Origin: Saccharibacter sp. EH611
GTDB taxonomy: Bacteria > Pseudomonadota > Alphaproteobacteria > Acetobacterales > Acetobacteraceae
DNA: 64,000 nucleotides
NCBI RefSeq assembly: GCF_009834765.1
Contig: NZ_WVHP01000021.1
Location: 124,001-188,000, forward strand
Reading direction: 5' to 3'
The stretch's first letter is position 1; the number at the start of each line of letters is the position of its first letter. The position numbers were made by a program, and so were the translations under genes. Below the pieces are notes generated by a model. The model was given only the letters and a program-made list of their open reading frames with translations. It was not told the DNA's origin and did not search any database. Shown here in pieces: positions 8,888 to 16,954 of this stretch.

Positions 8888-10972
8888 ATGAGGAAGGAAC
8901 CGCTCTTACGTCCTTCCTACTTCAGCGCCTTTCTTTATGCTTTTCGGACAACGATTGCCTCTCTTGTAGCGCTTGCAATTGCGTTTTGGATGGAGCTTGG
9001 GCAGCCGCAATGGGCCGCGATGACGGTTTGGATTGTTGCACAAAGCTCCCCAGGTATGAGTCTGTCTAAAGGGCGATGGCGTATTGTGGGCACATGCGTG
9101 GGGATGGTCGGCGCGATTTGGCTGGTCGGATTTTCACCGCAAGCGCCGTGGATGTTTTTCCTCTTGTTGGCGTTATGGCTTGGCCTCTGTGCAGGCTTTG
9201 CGTCGATGACACAGAATTTCCGTGGGTATGCTGTTGTCTTAGCAGGATATACGGGAGCGATCATTGCGTTAAGCGCGGTTGATCAACCCGATCAAGTGTT
9301 TAATATCGCTATTGCGCGCGGGACATATATCCTGCTTGGGGTCGTGTGTGAAATGGCCGCTGGCATGATGTTCGTGTCAGGAACGGTGCGCAAAGCGCGG
9401 CGTGAATTGCAAGACCGCGTGTCCGCGGTATTGAGCCACTCTACGAGCGTTCTTAGCGCGGTTATGCGCGATGAAGAGGGTAGTATTGACCAGCTGTGCA
9501 ATCAGCTCTCTTCATTGCAATCCGTGAGCGATCAGCTCGAATTCATTCGTATTGAAATGCATGGTTATGGCCATGAAGTTGATCGTGCCTATGTGACCTT
9601 CGGTGGGGTGGCGGTTATGCTGTCGCGTGGGCTTGGTTTGCGCTCGCGCATGGCCTCTGTTGGGCCATTAGGGGAAGAAGTTAAAGCCGTTTTAGAGACG
9701 TTTGCTCAGGATATGAATGACCTCTCTCCACTTTTGGAGGCAGGTGATCATGCTGACCAAGCGTTGGAGAAAGCCGAACGTCTTCTTGCTCATTGTCGTG
9801 ATAAACTTGCCGTTTCTCTTGAGCGTCATGACCAAGAGACGATTAAGGACGGCGTCGTTCTCACTGGTGTGGAGGTGATGCTCCAAGATCTGTGTGAGGC
9901 TTTGTCGGTGCACTGTATGGGGAAGAAATATGTTGCTTGGCCCGAACATCATCGTTTGCACCGGCACGTTGATAAACGCCTCGCTTTTTCCAATAGTGTG
10001 CGTTCAATGGCCGCTATTTTGCTGGGGGCTCTCGTATGGGAAGTCACGGCCTGGCCACATGGTGCGTTGTTTGTCACCTTTATTGCCGTAGTTTGTACGC
10101 GCTTCTCTACATTTGATAACACTGTGTTAGCAAGCCGCCGTTTTTTCTATGGGGCCGTGTGGGCGGTTATTGCGGGTATTATTCCTGTTTTTATTGTGAT
10201 GCCGATTACCTCAAGCTATGTGGTGTTGGGCATGACGCTTGGGTTTTTTATGTTCCTAGGCGGGCTTGCCTTACGGTATCCCCCAACGGCTGTGATGGCG
10301 GCATCATATGCGAACTTCTTTCCGTGGGTGCTCGGGCTGGATAACCAAGGACGTTATAGTGAGCTCGACTGGTTTAACGTCTCTTTAGCATTGCTTTTGG
10401 GGCTATGGTGTGGGGTGCTGGTTTTCCGCACGGTTTTGCCTATTACGGTGCGCCATGCGTGGGGGCTCATGCGGCGTGAGTTGCTTGAGAGCTTGCATCA
10501 TATTCACCGCCGTGATGAAGACGTTGCGCAATATGACTGGGTAGATGATACGACGCAGCGGTTAGAGCAGGTTTTCCACTTTGCCGGACAACTCCCCCAA
10601 AAAGATATTGACCATATGATTCATGGGACATTGGCGATTGTGACGGTGGGGCGAAATATGCTGATGTTGCGTCAACTCGTGCAAGAAGGGCGTCTTCCTA
10701 AAGAAGCTGAGCACGAGGGAGAAGTGCTTATGAGCGAGTTGACGCGCTCGAATGTTGAGAATCAAGCAGACAAGGCGCTTGAACCATCCAACTTTCAAAC
10801 AGAGCAGGAGGCTCTGTCCCAGCTTTTTTGGAAAAGCAGCAACCTCACAGTAAGGCGTGATATTGTCCTTGCCATGGGGTCGCTGCGTATTATGCGGTTT
10901 GAGCTGCCAAAGGGGCGGTCTTTTCTTACTCAGCCGATGATGTCTTCAGAAATGAAATCAGGTCTTGGTTGA
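8888..10972 (+). CDS. FUSC-family inner-membrane protein, copy 1
   Basis: A 694-residue integral membrane protein of the fusaric acid resistance/aromatic-acid exporter (FUSC) family. It has two blocks of hydrophobic helices (about residues 15-165 and 375-530), each followed by a soluble helical region. Conserved segments include MELGQPQWAAMTVWIVAQ, SKGRWRI and VTAWPHGALFVTFIA. The start is ATG at 8888 with GGGGAGG 3 nt before it. A longer frame would overlap gor and is unlikely. A close paralogue lies at 45557. No HlyD-type adaptor or outer-membrane factor is adjacent, so substrate and partners are unknown. Efflux is inferred from family only. The 3' end overlaps the convergent hydrolase gene by 47 bp. 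Confidence 0.85.
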   Translation: MRKEPLLRPSYFSAFLYAFRTTIASLVALAIAFWMELGQPQWAAMTVWIVAQSSPGMSLSKGRWRIVGTCVGMVGAIWLVGFSPQAPWMFFLLLALWLGLCAGFASMTQNFRGYAVVLAGYTGAIIALSAVDQPDQVFNIAIARGTYILLGVVCEMAAGMMFVSGTVRKARRELQDRVSAVLSHSTSVLSAVMRDEEGSIDQLCNQLSSLQSVSDQLEFIRIEMHGYGHEVDRAYVTFGGVAVMLSRGLGLRSRMASVGPLGEEVKAVLETFAQDMNDLSPLLEAGDHADQALEKAERLLAHCRDKLAVSLERHDQETIKDGVVLTGVEVMLQDLCEALSVHCMGKKYVAWPEHHRLHRHVDKRLAFSNSVRSMAAILLGALVWEVTAWPHGALFVTFIAVVCTRFSTFDNTVLASRRFFYGAVWAVIAGIIPVFIVMPITSSYVVLGMTLGFFMFLGGLALRYPPTAVMAASYANFFPWVLGLDNQGRYSELDWFNVSLALLLGLWCGVLVFRTVLPITVRHAWGLMRRELLESLHHIHRRDEDVAQYDWVDDTTQRLEQVFHFAGQLPQKDIDHMIHGTLAIVTVGRNMLMLRQLVQEGRLPKEAEHEGEVLMSELTRSNVENQADKALEPSNFQTEQEALSQLFWKSSNLTVRRDIVLAMGSLRIMRFELPKGRSFLTQPMMSSEMKSGLG

Positions 10973-11759
10973 GCCTGTGGGCAAAGGTAGCGAAAAGCCC
11001 ATGCCCGGCACCTTCGTATTCTTTAAAATGTGCATGAGGGAGTGCCTTAGCTGTTCGACGCCCAGATAGGGCTACGGGAACCGTCTCATCCGCAGCGCCA
11101 TGAATGATCAAACAAGGGCGCTTGACGGCGGTAAGGTCTTGGCGGAAATCCGTTTTGCTCCATGCATCAACACATTGAAGCGTTGCGACAGGGCTTGCTT
11201 GGCACGCCATGAGGAAAGTCCAGTCAAGAAGGCCAGCACTAACCTTATCGCCTGACTCTTTATGACCATAAAAGTTCGGTGCAAATTGACGGAGGAAATC
11301 AAAACGATCAAGCCGAATTTGCGTCTTAATGTCTTCGACGACGTCGTTTTCAATTCCCTCAGGGTTATCGGCTGTTTTGAGGAGGAAGGGAGGAACAGCT
11401 CCTAAGAACACCAGCTGTGCAATACGTTCATCACCATGACGGGCGCTAAAACGAGCGACTTCGCCTCCGCCCATCGAAAAGCCGACTAAGGTGACATTCG
11501 TGAGGCCGAGCTGGTCGATGATACAGGCGAGATCATCGGTGAGCTGGTCATACTCATAACCCGAAGCGGGATGATCAGACCGGCCAAAGCCACGGCGGTC
11601 GTAGGTAATGACGCGATATCCAGCCTCTATGAGGGCAGGAACTTGGAAAGACCACATGTCCTCGTTAAGCGGCCAGCCATGAATGAGGATAACGGGGCGG
11701 CCTTTGCCCATATCACGAACATGAAGAGCAGTGCCGTCAAAACTTTGAATAAAAGGCAT
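10926..11759 (-). CDS. Alpha/beta hydrolase, non-haem chloroperoxidase-like
   Basis: Serine hydrolase of the alpha/beta fold, 277 residues. The oxyanion-side motif is HGWPLNEDMW, the nucleophile elbow is GFSMGGGEVARF, the acid is in the HGAADETVP region, and the catalytic His is in GAGHGLFATF. These features and the segment YDRRGFGRSD match the cofactor-free chloroperoxidase/esterase group. The physiological substrate is more likely an ester or lactone than a halide, but it cannot be told from sequence. The start is ATG at 11759, seven nt after AGGAG. The last 47 bp are antisense to the end of the FUSC gene. No operon partner. Confidence 0.85.
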   Translation of the reverse strand: MPFIQSFDGTALHVRDMGKGRPVILIHGWPLNEDMWSFQVPALIEAGYRVITYDRRGFGRSDHPASGYEYDQLTDDLACIIDQLGLTNVTLVGFSMGGGEVARFSARHGDERIAQLVFLGAVPPFLLKTADNPEGIENDVVEDIKTQIRLDRFDFLRQFAPNFYGHKESGDKVSAGLLDWTFLMACQASPVATLQCVDAWSKTDFRQDLTAVKRPCLIIHGAADETVPVALSGRRTAKALPHAHFKEYEGAGHGLFATFAHRLNQDLISFLKTSSAE

Positions 11760-11909
11760 AATCAATCTCCTGCTGGAGCGGATGGAGTGTCATCGCGTAA
11801 GTCTAGGAGCGCGCGCTTTATCAAGAGGCCCTAGGAGATCCTGAAAAAGCGTTAAGCTAGAGGGATTATGGTATTTTTTGCTAAAGCTGGGCAATCATAT
11901 TTTTGTGTT

Positions 11910-11949
11910 CATCTATGCAGTCTCGTTGAGGATGAAGGCTGCATAGATG
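11910..11949. repeat. Inverted repeat, 11-bp arms
   Basis: Perfect arms CATCTATGCAG (11910-11920) and CTGCATAGATG (11939-11949) are separated by 18 nt. It lies just beyond the stop of the minus-strand secreted-protein gene. There is no T tract on the transcribed side, so it is either a rho-type or processed 3' hairpin or a protein site. Confidence 0.6.
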
Positions 11950-11961
11950 AGTCTGGCAGGC

Positions 11962-12375
11962 TTAAAACCCGTTGCCGCGCGGCGCGACCCAGCCATTGCC
12001 CGTTGCATCACCAAGCTGGCCGCTCTGAGCAGGGCTGCTATCTTGGTAAGCAGAGCCAAAGGCGCCTAAATTGCTGCCTGTGACATTGTCACGATGGGAT
12101 TTGACCTGCGCCTGATGGTCAGGGTCTGGGCCATTCTGGAATTCAGTAGATGGTGCTTCCTGATAGCCGGGAGGCGGTGGGCGATGCCCTTGAGCATGGT
12201 AATGCTCTCCACCAGCGCGAGGGGTTTTATGAGGCCCAGAGGCAGCGCTGGAATCGCCTTCTTGGTAAGGCTGGCCGAAATGAACGGTCTGCGCCACGGC
12301 CGGCACAGAAAAGCCACAAAGAGCAGCAGAGGCGCTCAGAAAAGCGAGGGAAGAAAGTCGTAAAGCCGAAGGCAT
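11962..12375 (-). CDS. Small secreted low-complexity protein (Gly/Pro/His/Gln-rich), function unknown
   Basis: A 137-residue protein with a clear signal peptide (about residues 1-29, ending SVPAVAQT). The mature region of about 108 residues is rich in Gly, Pro, Gln, His, Ser and Asn and contains GHRPPPPGYQEAP. There is no cysteine after the signal region and little predicted secondary structure. I do not recognise a family. The composition is that of a disordered periplasmic or surface protein. AGGAA lies upstream of the ATG. The coding frame is supported by the signal peptide and ribosome site, while the overlapping frames on both strands look like shadows. The gene is divergent from the DAHP synthase gene. 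Confidence 0.65.
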   Translation of the reverse strand: MPSALRLSSLAFLSASAALCGFSVPAVAQTVHFGQPYQEGDSSAASGPHKTPRAGGEHYHAQGHRPPPPGYQEAPSTEFQNGPDPDHQAQVKSHRDNVTGSNLGAFGSAYQDSSPAQSGQLGDATGNGWVAPRGNGF

Positions 12376-12570
12376 GCGGTGTTCCTGATCAAAGGGTGAT
12401 CTCTTTACCCTTTATCATCGGCTCACTGGGCATCGGGATCAAGGGTTCCGAGTTTTAATTCTGGGCGAGGGACTACCATTTTCATCCTTTTTCGGCCATA
12501 TAAGAGATATTCTTACGGCGTTGCGACATATATGCGACGTCTGTCGCTCATTCATTTCTGGAGGCTGTTG

Positions 12571-13956
12571 ATGCATTCCCCAGCTGGGTCTCAGACCATG
12601 TCTCAGAGCCCTTGGTCCCCGCAAAGTTGGCGTTCACGGCCAATTCGCCAAGCGCCAACCTATGCCGATCAACAGGCGCTGACGGCTGTGGAAGAGCGCC
12701 TTCATCGCTATCCGCCGCTTGTTTTCGCTGGTGAAGCGCGCCGTTTAAAAGAGCGCCTCGCGGCTGCTTCGCGTGGGGATGCTTTTGTGCTTCAGGGCGG
12801 CCCTTGTGCTGAGAGCTTCCGTGACTTCACCGGTGATGTGGTGCGTGATACGTTCCGTGTTCTACTGCAGATGTCTGTTGTGCTGACTTATGCAGCAAAA
12901 GTGCCTGTCGTGAAGCTAGGTCGTATGGCCGGGCAGTACGCTAAGCCGCGCTCGTCTGCGACAGAAACGCGTGATGGTGTTGAGCTGCCGTGCTATCGCG
13001 GTGACAATGTGAATGCGCCTGAGTTTACGGCACAAGCGCGTGAACCAGACCCGCTGCGTATGGAGACGGGTTATTTCCAAGCTGCTGGTGTACTGAACCT
13101 GCTGCGTGCTTTTGCACATGGTGGTTATGCCAATTTGCACGATGTGTATCGCTGGAACCTTGAGTTTATGGAAGGGTCAGCTCTGGCTGAACGCTATCAT
13201 GACCTCGCATCTCGCATTGATAGCAGCCTTTCCTTTGTCCGGGCCTGTGGGCTTGAGCAAGACGTCCCGCAGATTGATGAGACGGAATTCTATACCTCTC
13301 ATGAAGCTTTGCTTCTCCCTTACGAGGAAGCCCTGACACGGGTTGATAGCACAACTGGCCAGTATTACGATTGCTCTGCGCACTTTCTTTGGATTGGCGA
13401 TCGTACACGTCAGCCTGAAGGCGCGCATGTCGAGTTCTTGCGTGGCGTTAATAACCCGATTGGGATCAAGGTTGGCCCGACGACGGATCCTAAGGAGCTG
13501 GTCAGCTTGCTGGATATCCTCAACCCAGAAGATGAGGCAGGGCGTATTACGTTGATCTCACGTATGGGCTGTGGAAAGGTGCGTGACCTATTGCCACCGA
13601 TCGTTGAAGCCGTTCGGGCCTCTGGCCGTTGCGTGACATGGCTGTGCGACCCCATGCACGGCAATACGACAACCACCGCGCAGAAGCTGAAGACACGTGC
13701 TTTTGCTAACGTGATGGACGAAATCCTTGGCTTCTTTGAGGTGTTTAATAAAGCCGGCCTTCCCGCAGGTGGCATTCATCTTGAAATGACCGGACAAAAT
13801 GTGACGGAATGCACAGGCGGCTCACAATGCCTCACAGAAGAAGATCTCATGACACGTTATGAGACCTTCTGTGACCCACGTTTGAATGCGGAGCAGTCTT
13901 TAGAGATTGCCTTCACACTTGCAGACACCCTTATAAAGAATCGTTCAGCCTCATAA
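12571..13956 (+). CDS. Class II 3-deoxy-7-phosphoheptulonate (DAHP) synthase
   Basis: Catalyses the first step of the shikimate pathway, condensing phosphoenolpyruvate with erythrose 4-phosphate. The protein is of the plant/actinobacterial class II type, shown by [10 protein letters not shown] near the N-terminus, then [35 protein letters not shown], a CDPMHGN metal-site segment and the C-terminal [11 protein letters not shown]. The 461-residue start at 12571 was chosen because GGAGG lies 6 nt upstream. A later Met at 12598 would give the more usual N-terminus but has no ribosome site. This pathway also includes the AroKB fusion at 31785-33455. Class II enzymes are usually feedback-regulated, but no regulatory site is obvious here. 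Confidence 0.93.
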   Translation: MHSPAGSQTMSQSPWSPQSWRSRPIRQAPTYADQQALTAVEERLHRYPPLVFAGEARRLKERLAAASRGDAFVLQGGPCAESFRDFTGDVVRDTFRVLLQMSVVLTYAAKVPVVKLGRMAGQYAKPRSSATETRDGVELPCYRGDNVNAPEFTAQAREPDPLRMETGYFQAAGVLNLLRAFAHGGYANLHDVYRWNLEFMEGSALAERYHDLASRIDSSLSFVRACGLEQDVPQIDETEFYTSHEALLLPYEEALTRVDSTTGQYYDCSAHFLWIGDRTRQPEGAHVEFLRGVNNPIGIKVGPTTDPKELVSLLDILNPEDEAGRITLISRMGCGKVRDLLPPIVEAVRASGRCVTWLCDPMHGNTTTTAQKLKTRAFANVMDEILGFFEVFNKAGLPAGGIHLEMTGQNVTECTGGSQCLTEEDLMTRYETFCDPRLNAEQSLEIAFTLADTLIKNRSAS

Positions 13957-13986
13957 GGGCTTTTCGACTTCCTCAGTGGAGGGACG

Positions 13987-15171
13987 ATGATGACAACAGC
14001 AGAGAAGGCCCTTGACCAAGCGCAAGGGCCGCGCCACGCCCTCGATGAGCCGCTTATTGAAAAGCGGACGGATGCGTATTTTGTGCGAACGCGTGAAATC
14101 GCGCAGCATTTTGGCGATAGCCGCGTGACCTACGCTGTTTTTATCCGTCGTCCGGTTGTCGCGGCATGCGGTTTGGCATTGCGCTGGCTTCATAATGTTG
14201 CGGAACAGCAGGGTTTTGAGTTTGAGTGTCAGGAAGTTTACCCAGAAGGCACATGGGTTGGCGCGGGGGAGCCTCTTTTTTACCTTACAGGGTCTCTGGC
14301 AGCTCTTGCCCCGTTAGAAACTCTTTTGCTGCAAAAGCTCGGCCCGGTTTGTGTAGCGGCGCATAATGCGTATCAGATGGCGATGGCGCTTTCGCAAGTG
14401 CCATTCTTGGCCATGGATGCGCGCCATTGTGCAGGCTATGAAATGCAAGAGCAGATGGCTTATGCTGCTTCTGTAGGGTCGCGTGCAGCCCAGCGTGAAG
14501 GGGCAACGGGCTTTGTTGGCAATGCAAATGATGCAACGGCAGGGTTCTTTGGCCTTGATCATGGCTTGGGGACGATGCCTCATGCTTTGATTGGCTATGC
14601 TGGCTCGACCCTAAGAGCTGCGGAAATGTATGCTGAGATGTATCCTGACCAGCCGCTTTCTGTCCTTGTCGATTATTTCGGACGGGAGGTGAGTGATGCG
14701 CTGGAAGTATGTCGTCACTTTCCCGAACGAGCAGAAGCTGGCGAGGTCAGTGTGCGGTTGGATACGCATGGTGGACGCTTCCTAGAAGGGCTAGACCCGC
14801 AGACGTCCTATGCTGTGTTGGAGCGTTATGCGCCGGGCACAATCCGTCGCTATCGGTCAGAGAAAGAGCTGCGTTATCTCGTGGGAACGGGCGTTTCTGC
14901 TGCGGCGATTTGGCGTATGCGCGAAGCACTTAATGAGGCGGGGTTCCCCAAAGTAAAAATTGTTGCTTCGTCAGGTTTTAGCGTTTCCAAATGTGTAGCG
15001 ATGCATGATGCGGATGCTCCGATTGATGTGGTGGGAACGGGGTCTTTTCTTCCTGATTCATGGTCGGAAACCTACGCAACAGCCGATATTGTGGCCTATG
15101 ATGGTCATCCACGTGTTAAAATCGGGCGTGAATTCTTGCTGACGAAGCTTCAGGAAAGACAGGTCCTATGA
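13987..15171 (+). CDS. pncB: Nicotinate phosphoribosyltransferase
   Basis: Salvages nicotinate into nicotinate mononucleotide for NAD synthesis (Preiss-Handler route). The 394-residue protein shows the type II phosphoribosyltransferase fold: an N-terminal LIEKRTDAYFVRT, a central GFVGNANDATAGF with GTMPHALIGY, an RLDTHGGR strand, and the C-terminal phosphate-binding SSGFSVSK and VGTGSFLP. Quinolinate phosphoribosyltransferase is a related alternative, but the GTMPHAL motif and length favour nicotinate. GGAGG lies just upstream of tandem ATGs. It is 30 nt after the DAHP synthase stop and overlaps the next gene by 4 nt (ATGA), so the two are translationally coupled. Confidence 0.85.
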   Translation: MMTTAEKALDQAQGPRHALDEPLIEKRTDAYFVRTREIAQHFGDSRVTYAVFIRRPVVAACGLALRWLHNVAEQQGFEFECQEVYPEGTWVGAGEPLFYLTGSLAALAPLETLLLQKLGPVCVAAHNAYQMAMALSQVPFLAMDARHCAGYEMQEQMAYAASVGSRAAQREGATGFVGNANDATAGFFGLDHGLGTMPHALIGYAGSTLRAAEMYAEMYPDQPLSVLVDYFGREVSDALEVCRHFPERAEAGEVSVRLDTHGGRFLEGLDPQTSYAVLERYAPGTIRRYRSEKELRYLVGTGVSAAAIWRMREALNEAGFPKVKIVASSGFSVSKCVAMHDADAPIDVVGTGSFLPDSWSETYATADIVAYDGHPRVKIGREFLLTKLQERQVL

Positions 15172-15599
15172 GCGAGACAGAAACAAAAACTCCCGAAAAT
15201 GGTTGGACTGTACGGATTATTGATCAATCCGGCGCAACTGAGGATGATATGGTTGAAGAGGTTCGCGGTTTTGTGGATCTCCTCCATGCCAATGCGTTTG
15301 CACGGGCCTATGTGCGCGACAGTATTGAGCGCTGCCGTGTGCCCGGTGCGACAGATCGTGAAGTATTGGAGAGCTGGTTTTCATTTGGTGAAAGTGCAGA
15401 AGTTCCACAATCGGGCGATGAAGGCTGGAAGGCCAGCACAGAGCTTGATGAGTTTGTTTCAACCCCGGCAACGCCGATGGAGCGTGACTGGCGCAGCATT
15501 GACCCACGGCGGCTCATTGATGAGGATGAGCTTGAGGGGTTGTTAGATGAGGAAGACGCTGAAGATGATGCGTCTCGTTCTGAGATTATCCGCCATTAA
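15168..15599 (+). CDS. Acidic cytoplasmic protein of unknown function, coupled to pncB
   Basis: A 143-residue acidic protein without signal peptide or membrane segment. Residues 10-75 look folded, with amphipathic helices (EEVRGFVDLLHANAFARAYVRD and a GATDREVLESWFSFGE segment). The C-terminal third is rich in Asp and Glu (DEDELEGLLDEEDAEDDAS). I do not recognise a family. Its ATG overlaps the pncB stop and gltX starts 20 nt after its stop, so it sits in a pncB-X-gltX transcription unit. Translational coupling and codon use like the neighbours support a real gene. A role linked to NAD salvage or tRNA-Glu charging is only guilt by position. Confidence 0.8.
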   Translation: MSETETKTPENGWTVRIIDQSGATEDDMVEEVRGFVDLLHANAFARAYVRDSIERCRVPGATDREVLESWFSFGESAEVPQSGDEGWKASTELDEFVSTPATPMERDWRSIDPRRLIDEDELEGLLDEEDAEDDASRSEIIRH

Positions 15600-15619
15600 T
15601 TATCGAGAATAGATACGGC

Positions 15620-16954
15620 ATGAAACTACGTTTTGCTCCTTCCCCGACAGGTTCCCTCCATGTGGGCAATGCTCGCTTGGCTGTGGCCAACTACCTCTTT
15701 GCCCGTCATCATGAAGGGCAATTTCTCTTGCGTATGGATGATACCGACACGCAACGGGGAAAGAAGGAGTATGAAGACGGGATTTATCGCGACCTCAAAT
15801 GGCTCGGCCTGTCTTGGGATGAAGAGGCACGTCAGTCCGACCGCCTGAACCGTTACGCTGAAGTGATTGAGCAGCTGAAGGCAGAAGGGCGGCTTTACCC
15901 CTGCTTTGAAAGTGAGCTGGAGCTTAAATATAAGCGCGAGCAGCGCCTGCGTGCTGGCAAACCGCCAATTTATGACCGTTCGATGCTGCGGATGACTGAC
16001 GAGCAGCGCGAGCGTGCGGAAGCCAATGGTAAAAAACCATACTGGCGCTTTAAGCTCAGTGACACGCAGCGTCGCTGGAAAGACCTCGTAATGGGCGATT
16101 GCGTGGTTAAGCTTACGGCCGTGTCAGATCCTGTATTGGTGCGTGCGGATGGGACGATCTTGTACACGCTGGCCTCCGTTATTGATGATCTCGACCTCGG
16201 CGTGACGCATATTATGCGTGGGGAAGATCATGTGACCAATACAGGCGTTCAGCTTGATATTGCCGAAGCATTGGGGGCTAAGCCCAACCGCTTCACATTT
16301 GCGCATCTTCCCCTTCTTCTGGGGCATGATGGTGGGAAACTCTCCAAACGATTGGGCGGGCTTGCGCTTTCAACCCTGCGCAATGATGGGATTGAGCCGC
16401 GCGCGCTGGTCGGTTATCTCGCTCGTTTAGGCACGTCTGATGACCCTGAACCCGCGACAATGGAGCAGATGGTTGCATCATATGAGATTAGCCATGTGTC
16501 ACGCTCTGCGGCCCGTTTTGACCCACCTCAGCTTCTAGGCCTCAACCGGCGTGTCCTGCACGGCATGTCGTTTGACGATATTCGCGATCGGTTGCCTAAA
16601 GGGGCTGATGAAGCCTTCTGGACGGCTATCCGTGGGAATATTGATCTTGCGTCTGAAATTGCGCATTGGTGGGAGGTTGTGCAGGGCCATGTGGTGCCAC
16701 CTGCGCAGCCTGAGGACCATGAGTTCCTCAAACAGGCCAAAGAGCTTCTGCCTCAAGAGCCGTGGGATGGGAGCACATGGAAGCGGTGGATTGATACGCT
16801 TAAAGCAGAAACAGGTCGTAAAGGGAAAAAGCTCTTCATGCCGTTGCGCCTTGCGTTAACTGGTGAAGATGCAGGCCCAGAGCTTGCGGCTCTCCTGCCT
16901 TTAATGGGCTATGAGCGCACGGTGCAGCGCTTAGAGGAAGCATCTCATCATTAA
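15620..16954 (+). CDS. gltX: Glutamate--tRNA ligase
   Basis: Class I synthetase that attaches glutamate to tRNA-Glu and, in bacteria lacking GlnRS, also misacylates tRNA-Gln for later amidation. The HIGH-type signature is PSPTGSLHVGNAR at residues 7-19, and the KMSKS-type loop is KLSKRLGG. The DDLDLGVTHIMRGEDH segment is also diagnostic. At 444 residues it is at the short end for the family, and alphaproteobacteria often carry two copies. Which tRNA this copy prefers cannot be read from sequence. Its stop codon overlaps the stop of the convergent potassium-channel gene. Confidence 0.93.
   Translation: MKLRFAPSPTGSLHVGNARLAVANYLFARHHEGQFLLRMDDTDTQRGKKEYEDGIYRDLKWLGLSWDEEARQSDRLNRYAEVIEQLKAEGRLYPCFESELELKYKREQRLRAGKPPIYDRSMLRMTDEQRERAEANGKKPYWRFKLSDTQRRWKDLVMGDCVVKLTAVSDPVLVRADGTILYTLASVIDDLDLGVTHIMRGEDHVTNTGVQLDIAEALGAKPNRFTFAHLPLLLGHDGGKLSKRLGGLALSTLRNDGIEPRALVGYLARLGTSDDPEPATMEQMVASYEISHVSRSAARFDPPQLLGLNRRVLHGMSFDDIRDRLPKGADEAFWTAIRGNIDLASEIAHWWEVVQGHVVPPAQPEDHEFLKQAKELLPQEPWDGSTWKRWIDTLKAETGRKGKKLFMPLRLALTGEDAGPELAALLPLMGYERTVQRLEEASHH

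Noticed and set aside
11868-12083. Plus-strand 71-codon frame near the inverted repeat at 11910
   Set aside because: Cys/Arg-rich shadow of the minus-strand secreted-protein gene; no ribosome site.
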